A stretch of DNA of 64,000 nucleotides from Cepaea nemoralis (lineage: Eukaryota > Mollusca > Gastropoda > Stylommatophora > Helicidae). The notes beneath the pieces were generated by a model. The model was not told where the DNA came from, searched no databases, and saw only the letters and a list, made by a program, of their open reading frames with translations. The first letter of the stretch is position 1, and each line of letters starts with the position of its first letter. The stretch covers positions 155,001-219,000 of the forward strand of contig JACEFZ010006318.1 of NCBI GenBank assembly GCA_014155875.1. Reading direction: 5' to 3'. A program made the translations under genes and the position numbers. This document shows, piece after piece, positions 15,560 to 27,420 of the stretch.

Positions 15560-16007
15560 CTGACACCAAAATGTCGGAGGCTCTTGAGTTGTGATTGTTC
15601 AATATTTTGATTACATTTTCCTTGTTACCTTCACTCATTCTTCATTAAGCAACCCATCTTACTGTTATTAATTATTTCATTCATTTGCATACTTTTCTTA
15701 ACCCTTACTTTTCATTCATTCAAATCATATTCTGAAAATGGACTATCATTATTGCTCACCATACAAGTCTACATGTGTTCAGATCTCCTCTTCACAATTT
15801 CTACCACTGTGTGGCAACTGATCACACCATGTCGGTGTTGGTTCACCAATGTTCTTGGTCTTATACAAAGTCTTCAAGTTTCACAACAGCCTACTTGATA
15901 CCATTGTCTTGAAAGGCCATTGTTCTCACATATGTTATTGGTACCAGCAGTGGCACCAAGCTATTTATTGACATTTGAGATGTTTGCTTGGCCCACTGAT
16001 GGTGGTT

Positions 16008-16040
<33 letters not shown>

Positions 16041-16340
16041 CCACCACCACCACACACAATAAACAATAACTGCAGAACCAGCCAAAGAGTCCATCTTATA
16101 ATTTCCTTTGAGACCAGTGTGTCCTGTAAACATTCCAAAGTAATTGCACTAATCTTAGATTTCTGCACTGACTCAAACCAGTGACTATACACTTATCTGG
16201 ACAGTATCTTCTGTAGCATGTCATGGAGTCACTCAATATGCATGTATGTGATTAGTCATGCACTTCTATACAACACAGTACCACACTTGAAGAGAAGACT
16301 GCCGATGGTTTCATAAGGGGGAGAACGATGTCTGCACTGG
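15560..16340. other. ACP7 copy A intron 7, unassigned
   Basis: The only clear feature is a poly-C run at about 16011-16038 followed by ccaccaccaccac. Copy B intron 7 (62649-63785) shares short blocks near exon 8 only. Confidence 0.5.
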
Positions 16341-17700
16341 AGTCATCATCATCATGTGCCATGTTGATAAGTGTGGGTGGTCATGATTCGTGATCTCACA
16401 CGACCACCATTATGGAATCAGGTCTGTCTTTTTGTTCCATTTATGTCATTGGCCAAGTCATCCAAGTATTTTCTCTCTCTGCCATCCCTTTGCTCTTTTC
16501 CCATCAATTTTTCCAGTTGTTGCTAAGTTTTCTAGGTTATTTCTCCCCATAACATGCCCAAAACATCGTGACAGTCTAATTTCTATAATCAGTTTATAGT
16601 TTTTTTTTTTTTTTTTTGTAGAATTGTTTCATTCATTTTTCTGTCCATGGTATTCTTTGCATTTCTCTCATAAAACACATTTGCACTGTCAACAGATGTT
16701 TGTCAGCTTGCCTGCTTATTGTCAATGATTCACATGCATAAAACAGAATAGAGCACTTTAACACTCTTTCTTATCATTGCAAATGACAGCTTGTTATTGG
16801 TTAATGTTTTCCATCTTGCAAAAGGCTACTTTCACCATATCAATAATTGTTCTAATCTCTTCAAGGCACCTCTCATCAGATGTTATGACTGTTCTGAGAT
16901 AGTTGTACTGATTCCATCCATCCATCATGTGCCATGCCGGTAAGCGTGGGCGGTCATGTTCTGCCATCTCACTCGATCACCAGAGTCGTGGATCAGCTCC
17001 GATTATCGATGATTTCACACAACATGATTTTCTTGGCATCTGTAAAGAAGGTAGTTTGCCATTGCTTTCCTTCCTAGCAGTGACCATACTGGTCAGTGAC
17101 CATAGCCATTGTCTCCTCAAAATAGAGATCCTCTGCCTACCGTCGTGAAGGTGGAGACCATAACCTACAACTATCTGTTGGCTGCTCTACATCTTCATCC
17201 ACCACCTGCACCCATGGCTTCACGTAACCCTGATCGGGGGGCTAAATGGGTACTCCACCTTGCCCAAGGGTGTCCCGTAGGCTAGCGGAGGGAAGGAGGC
17301 GCCTTACTTCTCCTTTGATAGGGGATACCCCTACCCCGCTACCCGGCGCCTTACTTCTCCTTTGATAGGGGATACCCCTACCTATGTACTGATTCACATA
17401 AGAATATTCTCATTTACCCGTTATTACATTGTGGTATTTCTTTCTGATTAGAGACAACTATAATCTGTCTTCTTACAGGTTATTTCTAACCCTAACTGTT
17501 TTCTGTGTGCAGTAACCGCATCTATTAAATGTTGCAGATCCTCTCCGTGGTCTGCAATCAATACTGTATCATCTTCATATCTAATATTATTGATGTTATG
17601 TCCCCCAATGGCGATTTCTCTCATATCTTCTAAATTTCTATTTTCACTGTATAGGGAACAAAAGATCTGGAGAGAATACACATCACTGTTGCACATCTCA
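16340..17700 (-). mobile_element. Non-LTR retrotransposon fragment split by a later insertion
   Basis: On the minus strand 17696-17448 reads NNIRYEDDTVLIADHGEDL with the RT YxDD-type motif and LGLEITCKKT, and 16914-16340 continues as NYLRTVITSDERCLEEI and further decayed C-terminal sequence ending at the ggcac-(atgatgatg) type 3' end. The two halves are separated by the 470-bp insertion at 16915-17384. Confidence 0.78.
16915..17384 (-). mobile_element. Internally deleted LINE-derived element with doubled 5' monomer
   Basis: Flanked by an 11-bp duplication tgtactgattc (16904-16914 and 17385-17395). On the minus strand it starts with two ~38-bp repeats containing ggggtatcccctatcaaagg, runs through a 5'-leader-like region, contains agcaatggcaaactacc, and ends with a LINE 3' end (cgcttaccggcatggcacat) and a (ggat)n tail. 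It resembles a LINE reduced to its two ends. Confidence 0.72.
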
Positions 17701-17852
17701 CTTAACAGACTAATATTGACCGACTACATCATCAATCTTTACGGCAGCTTGTTGTTTCCAATGTTTTGTTATAACAATATCACTCTATTATGTCAGTATA
17801 TTTAATATAAGCTAGCAAGATAACAGGATAGAACAAACAAAAACACCCTCAC

Positions 17853-17966
17853 CAAACTTTCATGGCTTGCACAGTCATCATTATCATTGTTAGAACAGTA
17901 CATAGGACGATGACCAAAAGTAACAATCCAGGGTCGTTTCGCTCTGTTTTCAGGCAAATTGGCTTC
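17853..17966 (-). CDS. ACP7-like: ACP7 copy A exon 7 (metal motif IV)
   Basis: 114 nt, exactly 38 codons. It encodes PENRAKRPWIVTFGHRPMYC followed by an Asn/Asp-rich DDC segment and HESL. The His of FGHRP is the family's motif IV ligand. The paralogous exon is 63786-63899. Confidence 0.93.
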
Positions 17967-18099
17967 CTAATTAGGAAAAACAAGTAGCGAAACAAAATAC
18001 ATAATTGTGTATATATGTCAGAGAAAGAATATGCATACAATCATAGCCAGAACAATTCTTTCTTACTCTGGTTTTGCCAACCTTTTTTATGTCTTGGTG

Positions 18100-19560
18100 T
18101 TTAGTACCTGATTTTAAGAATTAACATCAGTTTCAGTAAGGGTGATAGTTGATATGTAAGTGCACTAGCTTTTCGACATATGATTTTGATTTCTCTGTCC
18201 AATCTATCATCTTCTGTGATCATACTTCCAAGATATTTGAATTCTTTAACTTGTTTCAGAGTTGTGTTATTTATCTGTATACTTAGTGGACCAGGCGATC
18301 TGCTAACTTGCATTACGTCGGTTTTGACTGTGTTTATACTCACATTTTATCTGCTGCATATTGAACTCAAATTATTAATATGATTTTGTAGTCTGCCCTC
18401 ATTTATTTCCTGTGAATCAGTTGTTTCATCTGGAGTAAAGTGTTCTAAATTTTCTGAATCTGTTCTGTCAAGGTTTGCTTCTTTGGATATTCTGTCCATG
18501 TAGATATTAAATAGCAGAGGAGAGAGCATACATCCCTGTCTCACTCCTGTATTGACTGTGAACATATCTGATATACCTTCTTGTGTTCTTACTGCACTTC
18601 GGCTCGAGTGGTACATGGCTATGATATTTTCTAGCAATTGTCCTTGTATCCCATAGTCTTCAAGGATGGTCCATAATTTGTATCTGTCTACTCTATCGAA
18701 AGCCTTTTCCTGATCTACAAACACAATATTCTACTGGTCACTATATTCGATAGTTTTTTCACATATTTGTCTAAGTTTAAATAGTGCATCAGTGCAACTT
18801 TTACCTTTCCGAAAACCGAATTGTACTTTTTCCCTATATGGCTCAGGAGTGATATACCTCTGTATGTTTCACACTCTGTCATATTGCCTTTCTTTTTCCA
18901 TATTGGTACTATTATTGCCTGCTGCCAATCATCTGGGACTTTTCTTTCTTCCCATGCTATATTAAAAAGTCTTGTTAGCCATTTAACTCCTGTTTCCCCA
19001 CAGGCCTGAGTAGCTTCTGTGGTTATTCCATCTGGACCCGGAGATTTGGTTTTAGGACTTTTCTGTATAACTGCTTTGACTTCTGCAGGGATGAAATTTG
19101 GTTCTTGTTGTCCATGGCTTTTAGGCACAAAAGTGAGGTTTTCTATGTTATTATATGTGGAGTTAAGTAGTTCTTGAAAGTATTCTGCCCACCTTACTAG
19201 TCTTTGTTGTGGATTAAATATTGGTATACTTCTTTTGCTGTTTATGATGGTGGTAGGGTTGTAGCATGCATCTCTGTTTCTCATTGTATTGACACGTTTA
19301 TAAAATTCTCTTGGGTGGTCTTTGCTAAGAATCACCATCTATTCACCGTATATTCTCCAGGATTCATCTTTAGTTGGTCTAATTTTTCATTTGGACTCCC
19401 GTCATGCTATTCTACAAGTAACATAGTCTTGTTCAAATTTAGTTGTGATCCATTTTTTTAATGCTACCTTCTTTTTGAATATACTATCTTTAACTTCATT
19501 GTTCCACCAAGCTGTTCTTAATCTTTTGTCCTGCCCTACTTTCTTTGTTACACATTTATT
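18100..19560 (-). mobile_element. Non-LTR reverse transcriptase, degraded
   Basis: Minus-strand frames give RWAEYFQELLN, SPGPDGITTEA, TYRGISLLSH, then FVDQEKAFDRVDRYKLW, GVRQGCMLSPLLFNIYMD and, after a break, KEFKYLGSMITEDDRLD. The order matches an endonuclease-RT LINE. Frameshifts near 18720 and 18345 and loss of the YADD segment make it inactive. It sits in intron 6 of copy A. Confidence 0.85.
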
Positions 19561-19569
19561 TTCCAGTGT

Positions 19570-19870
19570 GAGAGCTGCCACTCAACATTCCGAGACCGAG
19601 TAAGAAATGCTGTTATCAGAAAGACAGTGGGATCAACACCTTGTGCCACATTTATTGAAAGACAGAAGAACAAGAGGTATAGCCATGTCGTTAGAATGCA
19701 ACACCAACAACTACCATCACCAGCCTTACATCAAAGATCATTTGCGACGAGACCAAGAGGACGTCCAAGAAGAAAATGGATTGACGACATCAAAGACAAT
19801 GTATAATCACACGGAATGACACTATCTAGTGCCGCCCATTGGGCGGTGGAGCACAAATTATTCCTCCCCA
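19570..19870 (+). mobile_element. RTE-like C-terminal fragment
   Basis: Plus frame RYSHVVRMQHQQLPSP followed by RPRGRPRRKWIDDIKDN, the basic C-terminus also seen at the end of the 11993-14893 ORF. It stops shortly after at TAA and is followed by GAT-rich sequence. Confidence 0.72.
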
Positions 19871-20029
19871 TGATGCTTGACAGCAGAAGTGGAAGATGAT
19901 GATGAAGATAATGATGACATCACAGTTAGTTAGTCGTGGTTCCAACTTCACGGCAGAGGGTCGTCCTCATAATGCTCCAATCATCCCCTCATTATCTTTC
20001 CTATATATACAATACAAAAATGTGACCAT

Positions 20030-20330
20030 CATCATCAAGTGTCTAGCTGACTGGCGTGGGTGATCACTCTGCTTCACATCTGGCAATCTCCAACAGCATG
20101 CACCAATTTGTGCGCTGACATCTTTCAGTGCTATGACAAAAGACTGTTGAGACTCCTCTCTCTGTGTTTTCTTTCACCTGTCTTTTCATAAATCGTTTCA
20201 GCCATCACACGTTTAAGTTTTTCTCTTCTCACAATGTAGCCAACAACTGTGTACAGTGCAGTAATAATGAGATTCACACAAGACAGGGAATATCAGTTGG
20301 CAGGCATATTGTAAATTATTTGTGTTCATT
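20030..20330 (-). mobile_element. LINE 3' fragment
   Basis: Plus strand reads catcatcatcaagtgtctag then ctgactggcgtgggtgatca, the reverse of the common LINE 3' end with (GAT)n tail. Similar ends occur at 23295, 37095, 55215 and 61960. Confidence 0.6.
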
Positions 20331-20389
20331 CACTTGCTATGATCTCAAGCGTAGTCCATACACGTGCTACTACTTTTAGTGCACCGGAC

Positions 20390-20610
20390 TGATTTTAGTG
20401 TGTGGATTAGCTTTCCTTATTACCAGTGTCACACCCACTCTGACTTCAGAGGTACTTGTAATTTATGTCCCCAAATCAAGGACAAGAAGTCAACATTTTA
20501 GTCCAGCTGACCAGTGTTGGGGTTGAACCCACAACCTCGGTATCAGCACACTGGATGATTAAGGACGGGTGCTTTTATCCATTCAGCCATGCTGACTTCC
20601 ATAATATAAA
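20390..20610 (-). mobile_element. tRNA-derived SINE, family 2
   Basis: Minus strand begins gtcagcatggctgaatggat and has the B-box ggttcaacccc, an excellent Leu/Ser tRNA-like head; the remainder continues as gaagtcagagtgggtg on the minus strand. Confidence 0.75.
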
Positions 20611-20814
20611 TAACCAACAATATACTGATGACCTGGTTTTGATCACTGAAAATAAAACATGGTTAAAAGAATGACTGAACAAAATGCAACAATGTCAAAA
20701 TAAAAGTCTTAGTCTAAATACAGAAAGATAAAATTAATAGAAACTTTTCAAACTTAATAGAACAAGTCTGAAGCAAGTCAATGTATTTAAGTATTTTGAT
20801 AACAGCACAGCTCA

Positions 20815-21092
20815 CTCACTTTGAACTCAAGGGTAGTCCATAACACTACTTCTAGAAGCACTGGATTGAATTTTGCATGTGGATTAGCTTTCCCTATTAC
20901 CAGTGCCCCTCGACATCATGCGAATCCACGCCGACTTCAGAGGTACTTGTAATTTATGTCCTCAAGTCAAGGATGAGAAGTCAACATTTTAGTCCAACTG
21001 TCCGGTGTAGGGATTGAATCCCATACCTTGGCATCAGCACACCGGATGTTTAAGAATACATGTTCTTAACCATTCGGCCACACTGACCTCAA
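20815..21092 (-). mobile_element. tRNA-derived SINE, family 2
   Basis: Second copy next to 20390-20610, with the same body (aggtacttgtaatttatgtc on the plus strand) and head (aaccattcggccacactgac on the plus strand). Confidence 0.72.
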
Positions 21093-21200
21093 TATTCAGA
21101 AACTGATTTCAAACATTTAACATAACATTTCTGAAAGTGTTTACACATTTCACATGATATTTCTAAAATTGCTTTCATATACTTAACATATTCTTCCTAC

Positions 21201-21378
21201 CATTAAATCCTTTTTAAGCCAGTCATAGTGCTCAAATATCAGGTTGTATCCAAAGTAAGGAAAGTATAAGAACTCGGTTGATATAGACACAAAGTGAATG
21301 GGTCCCATGTTGAAGCTGTAGTACATTCTCTTATTGTCATTTGGCATGTTAAATCTAGCCTTATAGTTGGAGAAATTG
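21201..21378 (-). CDS. ACP7-like: ACP7 copy A exon 6
   Basis: 178 nt. It encodes NFSNYKARFNMP, YYSFNMGPIHFVSISTE and HYDWLKKDLM, the central strands between metal motifs III and IV. Donor gtagga follows ATG in phase 0. Confidence 0.92.
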
Positions 21379-21764
21379 CTGTGAAAGAAACACAGGTATT
21401 ACATTGTTGTGTGTTCCTAAAGCATTAAGACCATAAGAATATCTTTAACCAAAACTAAAAGAAACAAAGAAAAAACAAAGAAAACATTTATCACTCATGT
21501 GTATGTACCAATGTTATTACAACATACAGATGCTGGGGTTCTTCTTATTTTCATCTCCCAATGGCACACAGAGCTTAACTAACTCACTTGATGCACTTTG
21601 TTGACCTGCTCATGACTGGTTGCATTTGCAGCTAAAGTTTTCTATGGGGTAAGATAGACAGTCGCATGCCAACCCTCCTTAGTCATGTTTTACAACAAGC
21701 ATGGTTGGCTACAGTGTTACCATTATTTTCTTCCAGTGTGAGCTCCTAACAAATAATTACATCT

Positions 21765-22890
21765 TGATGCTGTGTAGAAGCCTTTATATCTTGATGTTGT
21801 GTAGAAGCCATCACATCTTGATGCTGTGTAGAAGTCATCACATCTTGATGTTGTGTAGAAGCCATCACATCTTGATGTTGTGTAGAAGCCATCACATCTT
21901 GATGCTGTGTAGAAGCCATCACATCTTGATGTTGTGTAGAAGCCATCACATCTTGATGTTGTGTAGAAGCCATCACATCTTGATGTTGTGTAGAAGCCAT
22001 CACATCTTGATGTTGTGTAGAAGCCATCACATCTTGATGTTGTGTAGAAGCCATCACATCTTGATGCTGTGTAGAAGCCATCATATCTTGATGCTGTGTA
22101 GAAGCCATCACATCTTGATGTTGTGTAGAAGCCATCACATCTTGATGTTGTGTAGAAGCCATCACATCTTGATGTTGTGTAGAAGCCATCACATCTTGAT
22201 GTTGTGTAGAAGCCATCACATCTTGATGTTGTGTAGAAGCCATCACATCTTGATGTTGTGTAGAAGCCATCACATCTTGATGTTGTGTAGAAGCCATCAC
22301 ATCTTGATGCTGTGTAGAAGCTATCACATCTTGATGCTGTGTAGAAGCCTTTATATCTTGATGCTGTCTAGAAGCCATCACATCTTGATGCTGTGTAGAA
22401 GCCATCACATCTTGATACTGTGTAGAAGCCATCACATCTTGATGCTGTGTAGAAGCCATCACATCTTGATGCTGTGTAGAAGCCTTTATATCTTGATGCT
22501 GTGTAGAAGCCATCACATCTTGATGCTGTGTAGAAGCCATCACATCTTGATGCTGTGTAGAAGCCATCACATCTTGATACTGTGTAGAAGCCATCACATC
22601 TTGATGCTGTGTAGAAGCCATCACATCTTGATGCTGTGTAGAAGCCATCACATCTTGATGCTGTGTAGAAGCCTTTATATCTTGATGCTGTCTAGAAGCC
22701 ATCACATCTTGATGCTGTGTAGAAGCCATCACATCTTGATGCTGTGTAGAAGCCATCACATCTTGATGCTGTGTAGAAGCCTTTATATCTTGATGCTGTC
22801 TTGAAGCCATCACATCTTGATGCTGTGTAGAAGTCATCACATCTTGATGCTGTGCAGAAGCCATCACATCTTGATAGTGTGTACAGGCCA
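21765..22890. repeat. 27-bp minisatellite, about 42 units, open on both strands
   Basis: Unit atcttgatgctgtgtagaag plus ccatcac, a multiple of three, giving 9-residue repeats on each strand (plus ILMLCRSHH, minus ASTQHQDVM). It lies in intron 5 of ACP7 copy A. The commonest variant (gttgtg for gctgtg) is synonymous on both strands simply because of its position. I do not call it a gene. Confidence 0.93.
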
Positions 22891-23294
22891 TTACATCTTC
22901 TTCTATAGTCCAATTACCTTATCACACGGGGACCACATTTCCTTGGCACTTTGTATTCTCATGAAGAGCATGCTAGTTTTGTGAAACTTATTTCTAAGTG
23001 TCTCACTTTTCTTTATTTATTTGGTGCTCTTTCCTTTATTTACAGGGCATGATGTGTGCTCTCTATATCTGTAAAGTTTCTATATGTTCTGTATTTCAAA
23101 GTTTTAATTTACCATGTCATTGGGCTGTCATTAATTAACTTTTTAGAACATACCAAACACACATTACATTTTAAGAGTGAATGTTATGGACTAAATTTAG
23201 AGGCCTGATTGCTGTTGATATTATTGGCCATTAAAAAATGTATAAATTACATGCAAAAATAAACTGACAACAGACAACTTTAGTATAACACAGA

Positions 23295-23700
23295 TAATCA
23301 TCATCATCAAGTGCCTTGCCGACTGGTGTAGGTAATCATACTTTGCCATATCTTGCGATCTACAATGGAATATATCAAATTGTGTGTTGACTCCCTTCCT
23401 AGTCATGAGACTAGGCTGTCAATTTTCTTTCACCGTCTTCCTCTATTTCTCTTCTCACAAATCTCTCCAGTTGTCACAATATGTTTCAGTCTTTGTCTTC
23501 TCATTGTGTGGCCAAAAGTGAAGACTGCCACTTTCTGATATTTGTGATAAGTTGTCTTTGCGACTTAGCCTCCCTCACAATGTCCACATTGCTCAATTTG
23601 GCTGTCCAAGGAATTTTCAGCATTCTTCTATAAAACCACACCTTCAAAACTTCCTGGGATTTTTTGTTGTTGCTTGTTTACTAATTGTCCAGGATTCAGC
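23295..23700 (-). mobile_element. LINE 3' fragment
   Basis: Plus strand shows atcatcatcatcaagtgcct then the antisense of the C-terminal Arg-rich block (ctcttctcacaaatctctcc). Decayed. Confidence 0.6.
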
Positions 23701-23897
23701 TATATGTTTTATCTAGTTCTATGTTCTTGTAAGAATTGTTTTTTTGCTAACTTCCAACACAAGAATTTATTGCATAAAATGTTCCTTATTTGATAGAAAG
23801 CAGTTATTTTAACATATTTATTCAGTGTTTTTCTAATGTCAATAAAAATAGGAACCTTATTCAAGCCTTTGAAATTGTGTTTACTAGACTAAGGGTT

Positions 23898-24140
23898 GCC
23901 AGTCTCCCTGGCCTAGGGGTTAAACGACTTTCTCCGTAATCCCATTTATCCATGTAGGGTAACGCAGCGCGTGAGAATTAGTAGCGGATCTCGCCGCGTT
24001 GGTGACTTGCGGGATATGTGAGCCGGCTGCTCAGAAAGCAATGGCAAACTACCGAGCGTAATCTTGCCAAGAAATCAACAACTGCGGTAAAATGTTGGTG
24101 TTGACAGCAATGTCCTGTAAAGGATATGCGAGGAAAAAAA
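23898..24140 (+). mobile_element. SINE family 1, complete, 12-bp target duplication
   Basis: 243 bp, flanked by agactaagggtt at 23886-23897 and 24141-24152. Head: tctccctggcctaggggtta (A-box-like), about 90 bp later a degraded B-box, then gcaatggcaaactaccgagc, ttgccaagaaatc and the tail tcctgtaaaggatatgcg with an A-rich end. It is the best reference copy here. Confidence 0.92.
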
Positions 24141-24715
24141 AGACTAAGGGTTAATGATGATGAATCTGATGAAGTCATATTTTTTCAGTACTTTTTTCTG
24201 TGTATGAAACAACACAAACTGATAAGCTAATCTGCCAATGTATCAAGAGATAATGTGTTTTTGCACAAAAAGGAGTGTAGTTTCCAGGGTTGTAACTTCA
24301 CAAACAAACAAACAACAATTAGAAGAAAGACATTAAGAAAAGAATTAGGGATATTTTAAAATATGAAATTTAAAATTGCAAAGGCAAACTGTAATAAAAT
24401 AATATTATTGTATGGTAAAATCTCTAAACATTGCAAAGTAAAACTGATCTTCTGTGAAGTGTCAACAATCATGTGTGTCAGTAATCAAAACCTTATCTGA
24501 AAACACTTTTATCTGTTATCAGTATTTTCTCCTTACTAAATAACAAAGATAAAAAAACCAATCTGGCATACTATGAAGCTGTATTTTCAACTGAAATGTA
24601 GGTTGAATTTCATCCTTTAGAAACTTAGCTCAGGTACACTAAAATAAAAACCTAACTAATCTTCATAACTTGTATAATATTCATACTTACCATAGAAATG
24701 GTGAATGAAAGTTAG

Positions 24716-24900
24716 TTGCATATCCTTTACAAGATGTCACAGCCAACCCCAGGATTTTTTGTGATTTCTTGGCAAGTTTATGTTTAGTAGTTTACCATTG
24801 CTTTCTGAATGATTAGCACTCATACCATTGTATGAAAACAGCACAAATCGGTCTGCTGCCAAATTGCTGCAGCTGTCTTTCAAACTAGGTAGACGGAATT
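24716..24900 (-). mobile_element. SINE with family-1 tail and third type of head
   Basis: Plus strand begins gcatatcctttacaagatgt and has tagtttaccattgctttctg, the shared tail and core, but continues as atcggtctgctgccaaattg, a head shared with 42965-43205 and 59755-59990 and unlike the family 1 head. Confidence 0.68.
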
Positions 24901-25594
24901 AAGAACTTTGTTCATAACCCCTTTGCCACAGAACCGATGAAAGGCAAACACGTTATACCAAAATATGCAACATTTCTTTTTCTCATTACATGTTAGGCAC
25001 TTTTTTTCTCTCATTATATTCTTATTGTGAATTTTAAAAATAAATCGGGCAGCTATGATGTTTGCCAATCTGTCTCTCAAATCATGAGACCCGAGTTTGA
25101 ACGAATGAATGAACAAACGAACGAACAAACAAACTTTATTTTCAAAGGGTTAAGAATTAGACCAATGAATACCCAATAAGGCCAAGAATTTTCATTATTT
25201 TCATCCATAGAGCACAGATTTAACAAAACACCCAACCTCTGCATGGCAAGAGGAATCACCAACCTGATTTATCAAGAATAAATTTATTAAAAGTGACAAA
25301 GCTAGATTTCGTGAGTGATATGTTCAACAACTCTATGTCAGCCTTTGGATTGAATAGCTCAACATGATGTAAGATTATGTGACAAGTGACAAAAACAAGG
25401 CACCTATAATTACCAGGGCTCAACAAAATCTTTCCAATAGTGGTAAAAAATTACTATCATGTAGTTAATCTAGTATATTTGTTTGTCGGTAAAGTCCACA
25501 ATTATGTGTAAATATGAACATGATACATGCAAACTTATACATTAATGTTCATCTTGCTTTGTACATGTGAACATAGCAAATAAGTTGCACTTAC

Positions 25595-25692
25595 TAATAA
25601 TATTCATGATTTCCAGGACATGTCATGTAAGGCAAAGTAGCGGCCAGCGACTCAATCTGCTTCATGAAAGTATCCCCAAGTCTTGCATTATC
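25595..25692 (-). CDS. ACP7-like: ACP7 copy A exon 5 (metal motif III)
   Basis: 98 nt starting GAT AAT after tgcag. It encodes DNARLGDTFMKQIE, LPYMTCPGNHE with the GNH metal and substrate motif, and ends in TA with donor gtaagt, joining to C AAT in exon 6 (YNFSNYKARF). Confidence 0.92.
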
Positions 25693-25919
25693 CTGCAGGA
25701 AAAACAGAATATACATACCTGGTACATAGCAGATAATGAAGTCAGACAAAGGTAATATCAGCAAATATCGTAGATGTGATTTGGAAATAATAATAACAGG
25801 AATAAAATAACAAGTTAAATAACTAGGCAATCTGTATATTATTATTACAAACTCTTTTTTCACAGAGCAATATATCCATTATCACTGCAAATTATTTAAA
25901 ATAATAGTAATATAGACAA

Positions 25920-27420
25920 GATATGGTGTGGTAATTTTGGTCACAGGTACAAGGAAAGGTTAAGGCCACTGTTGTGTAAAAGGAATACCTTGCACCTTGC
26001 CTTGGCTGCCAGCAGACTTTATGCTGGTTTAACAGAACCCCATGCAGGATTTCTGCCACACATTCTCGTCGTACACCACAGATAAATGATCACCATAAAC
26101 CTGAACATACCTGGCAGGGGAATCTATGAGTTGGTGGCCTCTTTAGGTGCGGTGATCAGAAACCACAAAGTGGAAAGGTCTCTGGAACTCATCAGCCCAC
26201 CCCCAAATCACGAGTAGATGATGTCCATCGAAGGTGTGCTCTACTAATTTGACAAATTAGTTCTAATGTCGACCGAGTGTGATTCCTACAAAATGACAAG
26301 TTCAAATGTCCATCGCACGAGAATCCTACTGAATGACGATTTGAGTCGGATGTCCGCCTCATGTCTACTAAATGGAATATCGCAGTTATGAGAGATAACC
26401 TTGCTTCATGTGCAAGTTTCTCAAAATAAAGAAAGGATCCTGACTGTCTTTAATCTGCTACATTAAAAGCCCAGAAGCATTTAGGTGGAGAAATACGTCT
26501 TAGTGCTCACCATATGGAAAACTGCTGGGCTCACAAATCTATTAGGTCAAAAATCTAACCCAACATAATGGTTCAAAATGTGCAAAATACGTGTGAAATT
26601 CATCAAAGTTCCAAATATATGGACTGCGCCCTTTTGGTCTCAAAAGATGCAGCCCAAGATGACTGGGGATGCTCATAATATGGAAGTGAGGCAATAAGTA
26701 GCAATGTGCTGGACATGATAAAGTCAGTAGAAATACTTTGGGACGGCTGCTGCATTGGAGGCTTGAGCATGCATGGGAATGCACTGATGTAGTTCAACAT
26801 TATGTAACATAACAAAACATGACGATTTCTTGGGCAAGTCCAAAACCAGAGCATATTGTGTTGCTACGACATTTAAAGTAACTTCCTTTAATGACAGGGA
26901 ATGCCCTTGTTCTGCCATTGCCTCTCCTTAAGGTCTGATGTATGCACCACAATGAAGAAATCACAGACTTGTGAGTGACATTAGCCTTCCTGTAAAATAA
27001 GAAGAAATGAAACACAAACTCTGGTACAAGACAATACATCAGACCATACTTGTGAAGCAATACCACACATGCATGATGTGAGTGCCCTGAACATATTCCA
27101 AATTCTCCAGACCAGGTATTGCTTGATGTTTTTATTTTTTTCCCTCACCTCAAATTGGCATGTCTTCTTCTTATTTCGCTCTTTATCCTCCGTTGGTGCC
27201 AAGTCTTCGAAGAACTCACTCCATGTCTTCATATCGTTTGCTATATCATGTACCACCTGTCCATGTCCTCCCTATATTATTCATTACTACTGGAAGCACT
27301 GGGCATATGGACTTCTGCTGGATGATCTGGGCCTCTTTCCTAGCAGGCAGGCAATACTAGGGTGATGGGTTATTTCCTGCATCACAATTAATACATCTTT
27401 GGAATTAATTTGTAAGAATC
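25920..27420. other. Intron 4 of ACP7 copy A, unassigned
   Basis: No recognisable domain. Several overlapping open frames of 60-98 residues exist on both strands but show no family signature. Confidence 0.45.

Noticed and set aside
17849..18040. 63-residue hydrophobic ORF (and its twin at 63782-63982) as a membrane peptide
   Set aside because: It is an out-of-frame shadow of ACP7 exon 7, whose correct frame reads VTFGHRPMYC with matching splice sites.
21746..22891. 381-residue minus-strand and 367-residue plus-strand ORFs as genes
   Set aside because: They are two readings of a 27-bp minisatellite within an ACP7 intron, with no non-repetitive domain or splice context.
23898..24140. tRNA gene in the SINE head
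   Set aside because: A- and B-box-like blocks are present, but no complete cloverleaf could be formed and the segment is part of a SINE with A-tail and target duplication.
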